Shown here: in pieces, positions 52,487 to 62,508 of the stretch | Position numbering within the stretch: the stretch's first letter is position 1 | How the letters are laid out: the number at the start of each line of letters is the position of its first letter | Source: Zavarzinia marina | GTDB taxonomy: Bacteria > Pseudomonadota > Alphaproteobacteria > Zavarziniales > Zavarziniaceae | Reading direction: 5' to 3' | Assembly (NCBI RefSeq): GCF_021568905.1 | Contig: NZ_JAKGSB010000001.1 | Span: 682,001-746,000 of the forward strand | Length of the DNA stretch: 64,000 nucleotides | Translations under genes and position numbers: made by a program | The notes under the pieces: model-generated | Databases searched by the model: none | What the model was told of the DNA's origin: nothing | The model's input: the letters and a program-made list of their open reading frames with translations, nothing else

Positions 52487-53599
52487 TCACGCCCTTTCCT
52501 TGGCCAGATTGCCCGGCCGCATCATCACCGTATGGCGCCAATGGAAGCCGAGGGCGATGGCCTGCTCGCCCGGCACATGGGTTTCGCCGGTATTGTGCAT
52601 GTTCACATGGACCGGATAGTCGCCGGCGCGGAGGTAGAGGTTGATCAGCGCGCCTTCGAGGTCGCGCCGTTCGAGCCGGGCGCTCAGCGTGTTCAAACCC
52701 CGTTCGGCGGCGCCCATGGCATTGCCGTTCATCAGTTCGATCTGCTCCGGCCGCACCATGACCAGCGCCTCCTCGCCCGGGGTCAGGGCGTTGCGGTTGA
52801 CGCCGTGCAGTAGGCCGTGCTCGGTCTCGACCGAGATCCCCTCGCCTTCGGTGGCGACGACGCGGCCGCGGAACACGTTCTGTTCGCCGACGAAGGTCGC
52901 GGCGAAGGCGGTCTCCGGCCGGTTGTAGATGCCTTCGGCGCTGGAGACCTGTTCGATCCGGCCCTCGTTCATCACCGCCACGCGGTCGGACATGGCCAGC
53001 GCCTCGCCCTGGTCGTGGGTGATGTAGATGAAGGTGACGTTGGTCTTGCGCTGGATCGCCTTCAGTTCCGCGCGCATGTGCTGGCGCAGCTTGAGATCGA
53101 GGGCGGAGAGCGGTTCGTCGAGCAACAGGACCGAGGGTTCGACCGCAAGCGCCCGTGCGATCGCGACGCGCTGGCGCTGGCCGCCCGAAAGCTCCGTCGG
53201 CTTCTTCTCGCCCTGGCCGGTCAGGGCGACGAGGTCGAGCAGTTCCTCGGCGCGCTTGCGCCGCTTCGCCTTGGACTCGCCCCGGGCTTCGAGCCCGAAG
53301 GCGATGTTCTCCCAGACCGACATCAGGGGAAACAGCGCGAGGTTCTGGAAGATCAGAGCGGTCGGGCGCTTGTTCGGGCCGATGCCGTTCATGACCGTGT
53401 CGCCGATCGAGATGGTGCCGCTCGACGGCTCCAGAAAGCCGGAGATCATGCGCAGGATCGTGGTCTTGCCGCAGCCGGACGGTCCCAGGATCGAGAAGAA
53501 TTCCCCGGCCTTGATGGTCAGGTCGGTCGGATGAACGGCGGTGAAGCCGTTCGGATAGACCATCGAAACATTCTGCAGAACGACGTCCTGGCCCGCCAT
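52487..53599 (-). CDS. PotA-like ABC transporter ATPase
   Basis: The 370-aa ATPase has Walker A GPSGCGKTT, Q-loop FQNLALFP, signature LSGGQRQR, Walker B LLLDEPLSALD and switch His in YITHDQGEA. A TOBE domain follows (about 285-360, EEALVMVRPEQIEL). It energises uptake through the two permeases immediately downstream. It is separated by 89 bp from the binding-protein gene upstream. Confidence 0.93.
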   Translation of the reverse strand: MAGQDVVLQNVSMVYPNGFTAVHPTDLTIKAGEFFSILGPSGCGKTTILRMISGFLEPSSGTISIGDTVMNGIGPNKRPTALIFQNLALFPLMSVWENIAFGLEARGESKAKRRKRAEELLDLVALTGQGEKKPTELSGGQRQRVAIARALAVEPSVLLLDEPLSALDLKLRQHMRAELKAIQRKTNVTFIYITHDQGEALAMSDRVAVMNEGRIEQVSSAEGIYNRPETAFAATFVGEQNVFRGRVVATEGEGISVETEHGLLHGVNRNALTPGEEALVMVRPEQIELMNGNAMGAAERGLNTLSARLERRDLEGALINLYLRAGDYPVHVNMHNTGETHVPGEQAIALGFHWRHTVMMRPGNLAKERA

Positions 53600-53688
53600 G
53601 ACACCCTCACTTCACGATTGCCGCTCCTGAAATGGCGATGGGAAGGCGACGCCGGGCGCCGCCTTCCCCACCTTCGCGATGTCGCGGA

Positions 53689-54810
53689 TCAGGCGTTGGT
53701 GATCCGGTCGACATATTCCTGGCGCAGCGGCGCGAACCAGGGGGTATCGGCCTGCCACCACCACAGATTGGCGAGGTTCTCGTTGTTGTAGACTTCGGCG
53801 AACTGCTTCTTGTAGTCGTCGCCGGCATGATCGGCGGCGCCCGAAACGGCCGAGTTGTAGCCGGTGTTGGCCGACATCATGCCCGCCATCACCGGGTCCA
53901 GCATGGCATTGATGAAGGCGTAGCCCTGTTCCTTGTTCTCGGAACCGGCCGGGGTGCCGACCGAGTCCATCCAGGTGATGCCGCCTTCCTTGGGCATGCG
54001 GTACTTGTAGGCCGCGTTCTCGCGGTTCAGCAGCAGGCCGGTGGTGTCCCAGGTCTGGGCGATCTTGGCGCCGGCCTGCTTGAAGGCGTTGGTCGCCTCG
54101 GTCGCGTTGTTCCAGAAGGCCGCGATATTGTCCTTGTGGGCGATGATGAACTTGGCGCAGGCGTCCCACACGCGGCGGGCGTCGTCCTCGGTCTTGTAGA
54201 CGTCGAGCATGCGGTTGGTCTGGATCTCGCCCTTGGCCTCGAGATAGAGGCCGACGCCCATGATCACCGATTTCTGGCGGAAGGCGGCCTTGCCCTTGGC
54301 TTCCGGCGTCCACAGCGAACCATAGGAGACGTCGGCGTCCGCGATCGGCAGGGCTTCGGTGTCGATGGTGATCGCCTCGGTGCCCCAGTTGAAGGGCAGC
54401 AGCATGCGCTTGCCGCGATAGGTGCCGCCGAGCGCCACCGAGTCCCGCAGCATCGAAGGGATGACGTTGTCGAGCTTCAGCTTGGCTTCGTCGAGCGGCG
54501 CCAGAAGATCGTCGGGGTAATAGTTGTTGCCGTTGGTGATCGACGGGAAGATGACGTCGAAGCCCTTGCCGCCGGCGGCCTTCAGCTTCTGTTCGGCCTC
54601 GTCGTTCGAGCCGTAGGTGGTCAGATTGACCTTGATGCCCGTCTCTTTCTCGAACTTGTCGATCATGTTCTGCTGAACATAGTCGCCCCAGGCGAAGACG
54701 TTGACGGTGCCCGAGGAAGCGAGCGCATCGCGGGCCCGCAGGATGGCGGGCGCGGCGGCGACGGCGCCGGTCGCGGCGGCGGTCCTCAAGAGCGTGCGGC
54801 GAGAAATCAT
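53689..54810 (-). CDS. PotD-like periplasmic binding protein (Tat signal)
   Basis: The 373-aa solute-binding protein has a twin-arginine signal (SRRTLLRTAAATGAVAAAPA) and an opening VNVFAWGDYVQQNMIDKFEK typical of polyamine-binding PotD/PotF. It probably captures putrescine, spermidine or a related amine. The start is 54810 because GGAG lies 6 bp upstream; an ATG 6 bp earlier leaves no space for that site. First gene of the operon potD-potA-potB-potC plus a hypothetical. Confidence 0.9.
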   Translation of the reverse strand: MISRRTLLRTAAATGAVAAAPAILRARDALASSGTVNVFAWGDYVQQNMIDKFEKETGIKVNLTTYGSNDEAEQKLKAAGGKGFDVIFPSITNGNNYYPDDLLAPLDEAKLKLDNVIPSMLRDSVALGGTYRGKRMLLPFNWGTEAITIDTEALPIADADVSYGSLWTPEAKGKAAFRQKSVIMGVGLYLEAKGEIQTNRMLDVYKTEDDARRVWDACAKFIIAHKDNIAAFWNNATEATNAFKQAGAKIAQTWDTTGLLLNRENAAYKYRMPKEGGITWMDSVGTPAGSENKEQGYAFINAMLDPVMAGMMSANTGYNSAVSGAADHAGDDYKKQFAEVYNNENLANLWWWQADTPWFAPLRQEYVDRITNA

Positions 54811-54999
54811 GTCCATCTCCTGTTCACGGTCGAGAGGGGGCCTGCCCATGCAGCCGCGCCTTCTCAAGCCCGCCCTATAGCGACAGAGCCTGACACTTCC
54901 TTGTCATTGTCGTGAACAATGGATGACGGGCGGACCGTCGCGACCGGCCCGCCGATGCTCGCGGCCCGAACCCGCCGCAAGGCCGCAAACGGCGCCGGA

Positions 55000-55317
55000 T
55001 CAGCGCCGGGTATTGTTTTCGACGGAACCCAGCTTGTCGCGCGCGTCGAGCGTGTTCTGCTCTATGGAACCGAGCTTGTCACGGATTTCTATCTGCGCGA
55101 TGAAGATTTCGGCGACTGCACGGATGGCGACGAAACCGATGATCAGGATTCCGGCGTTGAGCAGCAGTACGGAAGGAAGAACGGCCGGATCGAGGCTCGC
55201 GGCCGTCCAAATATCCTCCACGACATAGGTCGCGAGAACGATGACGGCGATGCCATACGCGAAGCGTACGATGCCCGAACCCATCGGACGGCTGAGAAAA
55301 AAGAGAGAGCCCATCAT
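55000..55317 (-). CDS. Small DUF4282-like membrane protein
   Basis: The 105-aa protein has two membrane helices (FAYGIAVIVLATYVV and LLNAGILIIGFVAIRAVAEIFI). A charged tail with a short duplicated piece (IRDKLGSIEQNTLDARDKLGSVENN) follows. The pattern resembles DUF4282 proteins. The start at 55317 has GGGGGA upstream; a longer frame starting at 55440 lacks support. No function is known. Confidence 0.55.
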   Translation of the reverse strand: MMGSLFFLSRPMGSGIVRFAYGIAVIVLATYVVEDIWTAASLDPAVLPSVLLLNAGILIIGFVAIRAVAEIFIAQIEIRDKLGSIEQNTLDARDKLGSVENNTRR

Positions 55318-55727
55318 TACGTCCCCCGACAAATGATGCGGTTCAAAAAAATGGCGCTCTACCCTGAACGGGTATTGCGAACTCACATTTTTTTGTGCAG
55401 CGCGAAAAGACTGACGTCGACCGGTGGGGGAGTCAACCAATCACGTCCATGAGACGCGACATTTTCATACTCTCGGAGCGTGCGAAAATCGCGGCATTTC
55501 CTCGGGAGAGTTCAGCGGCGCCACAACAGGCGCTCACCGTGCACGACGGTCCTTTCGGCAGCTTCGGGATGGCGGAAAGGTCGCCGATCATCGCGCGGGC
55601 GGCGACGGCCCGCGCAAGGGCCGGGAACGCCTGCCGCTCGCGGCGGGCGAATTCCAGATTCCGGACGGAAGACTGGCTGGTATCGGCGATTGCCTGTGTC
55701 GGACGGGCCGCCGTTCGGCCCGCGACA
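55318..55727. other. Intergenic stretch without a supported gene
   Basis: About 400 bp lie between the small membrane protein and tRNA-Glu. Open frames here run through the tRNA or have no conserved features. No repeat or RNA was recognised. Confidence 0.5.
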
Positions 55728-55803
<76 letters not shown>

Positions 55804-55881
55804 GAAGAGGCGTCGCGTTTGCGAGGCGCCTCAAGTACAAAACCGCGAAGCGCCGGTCAACCAAAAAAGAAGAAAGCATGC

Positions 55882-56175
55882 CTAGGGCTCGCGATGGGCG
55901 TCCCAGAGCTTGAATTCATGGGCGATGAAACGCTCCATCATGTCGCGATAGATGGCCTCGATCAGGTCGGCGTTGGCGCCTTGGGCCTGAGATTCTCTGC
56001 GGACCTTGGTCACCACGTCCTCGATCCGGTCCTCGTCACGGACGATGCTGCGGGTCGGCTTGATTCGGCCGGCATCGGCGATCCGCTGTTCGCGTTCCGC
56101 CAAGAGGCGCACGATCTCGCGGTCCAGGCGGTCGACCTCGGCGCGGACTTCTTCCATGGTGTTGCAGCGTGTCAT
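55882..56175 (-). CDS. Chorismate mutase, AroQ class
   Basis: The 97-aa all-helical enzyme converts chorismate to prephenate, or acts as a PchB-like isochorismate pyruvate lyase. The first helix is RAEVDRLDREIVRLLAER and the conserved Arg/Lys region is DAGRIKPTRSIVRDEDR. The last helix, DLIEAIYRDMMERFIAHEF, carries the usual Glu. No signal peptide is visible. It lies 9 bp after recJ on the same strand. Confidence 0.88.
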   Translation of the reverse strand: MTRCNTMEEVRAEVDRLDREIVRLLAEREQRIADAGRIKPTRSIVRDEDRIEDVVTKVRRESQAQGANADLIEAIYRDMMERFIAHEFKLWDAHREP

Positions 56176-56184
56176 GAGCCCATC

Positions 56185-58014
56185 CTAGCGGCTGACGGCG
56201 GGTGCCGCATCCTCGATGAAGAGGCGAAGGCGGCTGCGCCCCTGCCAGACCTCGGCCCGGACATGGCCGACCAGATGGAGCGGCGTGCCCGCGCTTGCCG
56301 CCGCCGACAGGCCTTCGATCACCGCGCCGTCGCCATGACGGAACGCGACCGCCTCGGCATTGCGCCCGCCGCCGTCGGCGAGGCGAAGCCGCAGATGGCC
56401 CCGTCCCATGGGGGCGGCATGGGCGATGCGGATCTCGGGCAGGACGAAGCGCGGTTCCGGATTGCCCTGGCCGAAGGGGGCAACCTGGCCAAGGCGCGAC
56501 ACTAGATCATGATTGAGACCGGCGAGACCGATGGCGGCGTCGATCTTCAGGCCGTCGGCGGCAAGGGCCTGCTCGACCTGATCGGCCATGCGCCCGGCCC
56601 AGAAGCGTTCCAGATCGTCGAGGCGCGCGGCCTGGACGGTGATCCCCGCCGCCATGGCATGACCGCCCCCCTCCTCCACGAGGCCGGAGGCGCGGGCGGC
56701 GGCGACGGCGGCGCCGAGGTCGATGCCGACGATGGAGCGGCCGGAGCCCTTGGCGCGCCCGTCCGGCTGAATCGAGAGCACGAAACAGGGCCGGCGATAG
56801 CGTTCCTTGAGGCGCGAGGCGACGATGCCGATGACGCCGGGGTGCCAGCCTTCGCCCGCCGCCATCACGAGCGGGCCGACGCCGTTGGAGCCGGCAAGCC
56901 GCGCCTCCACCGCTTCGATCGCCGCCGCCTCCACTTCCTTTTCTATGGCTTGGCGTTCGCGGTTCAGACCGTCGAGGCGCAGGGCGACGGCACCGGCGAA
57001 TTCCGGATCGTCGGTCGAGAGCAATTGCGCGCCGAGATCCGCCTGCCCGACCCGCCCGCCGGCATTGACCCGGGGCCCCAGCAGATAGCCAAGGTGATAG
57101 GCGCTCGGCGCCGTATCGACGCGGGCGACGTCCATCAGGGCCGAGATGCCGACATTGCCCCGCGTCGCCATCACCTTCAGGCCCTGGGTGACGAAGGTGC
57201 GGTTCAGGCCCTTCAGGGGCACCACGTCCGCCACCGTGCCCAGCGCCACGAGATCCAGGAGCCCCATCAGATCGGGCACCGGCCGGTCGCCGAAGAATGC
57301 GCGCAGGCGCAATTGCCGGTTCAGGGCAACGATCAGGAGGAACGTCACCCCCACCGCCGCCAGATGGCCGAGGCCGGAGGCATCGTCCAGCCGGTTGGGA
57401 TTGACCAGGGCGCGCACCGGCGGCAGTGCCGGCTCCGCCTGATGATGGTCGGAGACGATGACGTCGAGCCCCGCTTCCCGTGCCGCCTCGAACGGCTGGA
57501 AGGCGAGCGTGCCGCAATCGACGGCGACGACCAGATTGATCCCTTCCGCCGCCAGTTGGCGCAGGGCCGGCGCATTGGGGCCATAGCCCTCGCGCTGGCG
57601 GTCGGGGACATAGAGGCGCAGATCCCGGCCGATCGCGTTGAAGTAACGCATGAGGATGGCGGCGGAAGTCGCGCCATCCACGTCATAATCGCCGAAGACG
57701 GCGATCCGCTCCCCGGCTTCGACGGCATCCGCCAGACGGGCGGCGGCGGCTTCCATGTCGGCGAGGGTCGCCGGGTCGGGCATGTCGGTGCGAAGGCTGG
57801 GGCCGAGGAAACGGTCGACACCGTCGAGGTCGATGCCGCGCCCGATCAGGATGCGGGCGGTCACCGGGTCGAGCCCGGTCGCCTGAGCGAGCGCCAGCGC
57901 CGCCCGCTCGTCCTGGACGCGGAAACGCCAGGGGCGCCCGGCGAAGGAACGGTCGACGCCGAGGACGAGATCCGAAGACGGGGCGAGCGGCGAATCGAGC
58001 GGCATGGCCGCCAT
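56185..58014 (-). CDS. recJ: Single-stranded-DNA exonuclease RecJ
   Basis: The 609-aa 5'-3' exonuclease acts in recombination and mismatch repair. DHH-family motifs are FGDYDVDGATSAAILM, VAVDCGT and VSDHHQAEP. DHHA1 follows (VEEGGGHAMAAGI) and then an OB domain at the C terminus (HLRLRLADGGGRNAEAVAF). Length and motifs are normal. It starts 1 bp after the stop of the sugar-transport ATPase gene, so it is likely transcribed from that operon as well. Confidence 0.95.
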   Translation of the reverse strand: MAAMPLDSPLAPSSDLVLGVDRSFAGRPWRFRVQDERAALALAQATGLDPVTARILIGRGIDLDGVDRFLGPSLRTDMPDPATLADMEAAAARLADAVEAGERIAVFGDYDVDGATSAAILMRYFNAIGRDLRLYVPDRQREGYGPNAPALRQLAAEGINLVVAVDCGTLAFQPFEAAREAGLDVIVSDHHQAEPALPPVRALVNPNRLDDASGLGHLAAVGVTFLLIVALNRQLRLRAFFGDRPVPDLMGLLDLVALGTVADVVPLKGLNRTFVTQGLKVMATRGNVGISALMDVARVDTAPSAYHLGYLLGPRVNAGGRVGQADLGAQLLSTDDPEFAGAVALRLDGLNRERQAIEKEVEAAAIEAVEARLAGSNGVGPLVMAAGEGWHPGVIGIVASRLKERYRRPCFVLSIQPDGRAKGSGRSIVGIDLGAAVAAARASGLVEEGGGHAMAAGITVQAARLDDLERFWAGRMADQVEQALAADGLKIDAAIGLAGLNHDLVSRLGQVAPFGQGNPEPRFVLPEIRIAHAAPMGRGHLRLRLADGGGRNAEAVAFRHGDGAVIEGLSAAASAGTPLHLVGHVRAEVWQGRSRLRLFIEDAAPAVSR

Positions 58015-58015
58015 T

Positions 58016-59861
<1,846 letters not shown>

Positions 59862-59865
<4 letters not shown>

Positions 59866-60806
59866 CGCGCCGCCCCCATGCGCACCCGGCCGAGGGTCAA
59901 CACCACGGCAGTCATCACCGCCACGAGCACGAACAGCAGCGCGGCGGCGGCGGAGCCGTAGCCGACGTCCTGGAAATCGACCAGTTGCTGGCGCGCGAAG
60001 ACCGAGACCGTCATGGTGTCGGCATTGTTCGCGGCCATGACATACATGAGGTCGAAGGCGCGCAGCGCGTCGAGGCCCCGGAAGATCACGGCGACCATCA
60101 GGGCCGGCCGGATCAGCGGCAGGGTGATGCGGAAGAAGACACGCAGCCGCGAGACGCCGTCGATGCGCGCCGCCTCGTAGATGTCGCCCGGCAGGGTCTG
60201 GAGCGCGGCGAGCACCAGCAGCGCCATGAAGGGTGTGGTCTTCCAGACGTCGACCGCGATCACGGCGCCGAGAGCCGTCGCCGAATTGGCCATCCAGGCG
60301 ATCGGCGCCTCGATCAGGCCGAGGCCCAGCAGCATGTCGTTGATGACGCCGAACTGGTCGTGGAGCATCCAGCCCCACATCTTGGCCGAGACGATGGTCG
60401 GGATCGCCCAGGGGATCAGCACGGCGGCGCGCACCAGCCCCCGGCCCCGGAACGGCCGGTTGAGGACCAGCGCGATCAGAATGCCGAACACCGTCTCCAG
60501 CCCGACCGAGGCGCCGGTGAAGACCAGCGTATTGCCGACCGCACGCCACCATTTGGCATCGCCGAACAGTCCGCCCCATTCCGGGTTCCAGAAATTGTCG
60601 AAGCCGACGAAGCCATGGTCGGCCATGTCGCTGAGGGTGGCGTCGGTGAAGGCGTAATAGAGAGTCCGCCCCAGCGGCCAGCCGGCCGCGAGTGCCAGGG
60701 CCAGCACCATGGGGGCCAGGAACCAGAGCGCGGCGCGGACCTTCTGGCTCGCCAGACCTGATTTGGCCAATCCAGACTTCGCGAGGCCGATACGCGCCTG
60801 CACCAC
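59862..60806 (-). CDS. Sugar ABC permease, MalF/ThuF type
   Basis: The 314-aa permease has a short repeated N terminus (GLAKSGLAKSGLASQ), six membrane segments and the EAA loop YEAARIDGVSRLRVFFRITLP. It pairs with the MalG-type protein. The triple AKSGLA repeat at the cytoplasmic start is odd but short. Confidence 0.92.
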
Positions 60807-60813
60807 CCTGCCC

Positions 60814-62085
60814 TTACCAGCCGCGGCGCTTGAGTCCGGCGAGCGTATCCGCGAGTTCGGCCAGCGCCGGTGCCGCTTCGGCCTTGCCGTTCAGCACTTC
60901 ATGGACGGTTTCGGCGAAGGCGGCGGAGACGCGGTTATATTTGGCCCCGGTCGCCCGCGACGGCCGCGCGACGGCATTGGTGAACGTGTCGTAGAGATCG
61001 CCGAAGAAGGGCACGGCCGCCAGAACCTCGGCGTCCTCGTAGAGGGCGGCGACGGTCGGGTTGTAGGAACCTTCGATGGCCCGGCGCTTCTGTTCCTCGG
61101 CCGAGGTCAGGAACATGACGAGATCGGCCGCGATCTCGGGATGGGCCGAATATTTCGAGACGGCGAGATTCCAGCCGCCGAGGGTGCCGGTGTGATGGCC
61201 CGCTTCGCCCCCCATGGGCAGGGCGACGACGCCGACCTTGTCCTTCACCGGGCTGTCGTCCGACTGCGCCAAGGCCCAGGCATAGGGCCAGTTGCGCATG
61301 AACACCGCATTGCCCGACTGGAACACGCCCCGCGCCTCTTCCTCCGTATAATTGAGGACGCCCTGGGGCGAGATCGTGCCGATCCAGCCGGCGGCCTCGG
61401 TCAGGGCTGCAACGGCGGCGGGATTGTCCACCGTCACCTCGCCCTCGGCATCGACGATGGTGCCGGCGCCATAGGAATCGAGCCATTCGAGGCCGTTGCA
61501 GGTCAGGCCCTCGTAGACCCGTCCCTGGAAGACATAACCCCAGAGACCGTCGCCGCCGGCGGCGCGTTCGCCGTCCTGCACGATGCGCGCGGTCTCCGCC
61601 ATCTCCGCCCAGGTGCTCGGCGCCGCGCGGCCGTATTTCGCCAGCAGGTCCTTCCTGTAGAAAAGTACGCCGGCATCGGTGAACCAGGGCATGGCCTTCA
61701 ATTCGCCATCGACCGTGTTGTTGTCGACGATCGCCTGGAAATGGGCCTTCGGCGCATCACCGGCATAGGGCGAGAGGTCGATCAGATGCTCGCCCAGGAT
61801 GCCCGGCCAGATGACGTCGACCTGCAGCACGTCGATGTCGCCGGCGCCGGCCGCCAGGATCTGCTGATAGAGCGCCAGGCGTTCCGTCGCCGAATTGGGG
61901 GTGGAGACCACCTTCACCGTATGGCCCGTCTTCTCGGACCAGCGTGTCACGCCGTCCTGGCAGAGCTGAAGCTCGATGCCCAGCGCCCCGCAGGAAATAG
62001 AAATTTCCTCGGCCCGCGCCTGTGAAGCGAGAGATCCGGCCATCAGCACCGCGCCACCGAATAATAATGCTTTCGTCCTGAACAT
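60814..62085 (-). CDS. Sugar-binding protein, ThuE-like
   Basis: The 423-aa periplasmic protein has a Sec signal (LLFGGAVLMAGSLASQARA) and a CUT1 binding-protein body (VDVIWPGILGEHLIDLSPYA; ARGVFQSGNAVFMRNWPYAW). The W-P-Y motif region is common in trehalose/maltose and sucrose binders. GGGGGGA lies 5-6 bp before the ATG. First gene of E-F-G-K. The sugar could be trehalose, maltose or another alpha-glucoside. Confidence 0.9.
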   Translation of the reverse strand: MFRTKALLFGGAVLMAGSLASQARAEEISISCGALGIELQLCQDGVTRWSEKTGHTVKVVSTPNSATERLALYQQILAAGAGDIDVLQVDVIWPGILGEHLIDLSPYAGDAPKAHFQAIVDNNTVDGELKAMPWFTDAGVLFYRKDLLAKYGRAAPSTWAEMAETARIVQDGERAAGGDGLWGYVFQGRVYEGLTCNGLEWLDSYGAGTIVDAEGEVTVDNPAAVAALTEAAGWIGTISPQGVLNYTEEEARGVFQSGNAVFMRNWPYAWALAQSDDSPVKDKVGVVALPMGGEAGHHTGTLGGWNLAVSKYSAHPEIAADLVMFLTSAEEQKRRAIEGSYNPTVAALYEDAEVLAAVPFFGDLYDTFTNAVARPSRATGAKYNRVSAAFAETVHEVLNGKAEAAPALAELADTLAGLKRRGW

Positions 62086-62283
62086 GATTATCCCCCCGGT
62101 GCAGGCACCGTGCGTTCGCGGTTTGTGAGATGGGGATGGATGGTAGGACAATGAGCCGGGGTGTCAAATCTGTGCGAAGCCTGGCGTCCCGATTTCGCCG
62201 TCTTGGCCAATTCGCAGGCGATGGGGGTCGTTTGCACTTCGGGGCGTTGCGGGATTTTCGCGGTACGGGAAGACCGCTTCGCC

Positions 62284-62340
62284 TGCTGGATTTTGTGTGA
62301 ATCGGCGCCTGCGCCGGTGGCAAGCACAAAATCTTGTGTC
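62284..62340 (+). promoter_or_regulatory. nrdJ: NrdR-box-like sites upstream of nrdJ
   Basis: GCACAAAATCTTGTGT (62325-62340) matches the NrdR consensus a-c-a-C-w-A-t-A-T-a-T-w-G-t-g-t at 13 of 16 positions. A half-like site ending TTTTGTGT lies 41 bp upstream (62284-62299), about four helical turns, a spacing seen for paired NrdR boxes. They sit 170-225 bp before the nrdJ start. The rest of the 62086-62508 gap shows no gene and no cobalamin riboswitch core. Confidence 0.55.
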
Positions 62341-62508
62341 GAAGGCAGATTTTTTCGTTCCGACTCGCACGCGCCGGGCCTACAGTTTGTGTCCAACCAC
62401 GGCGCGTCACCCAACCTATGGGGTTTCCGGCGCGCAGAACAGTGGGCGGGGTGGCGGGCCGTCGGCCTGTCGGCAGGGCGAGCACATCAAATCCGGGGAC
62501 CAGAAACA

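Noticed and set aside
62086-62508. Possible cobalamin riboswitch before nrdJ
   Set aside because: I saw no B12-box core or long conserved leader; only NrdR-like sites are visible. A covariance search would settle it.
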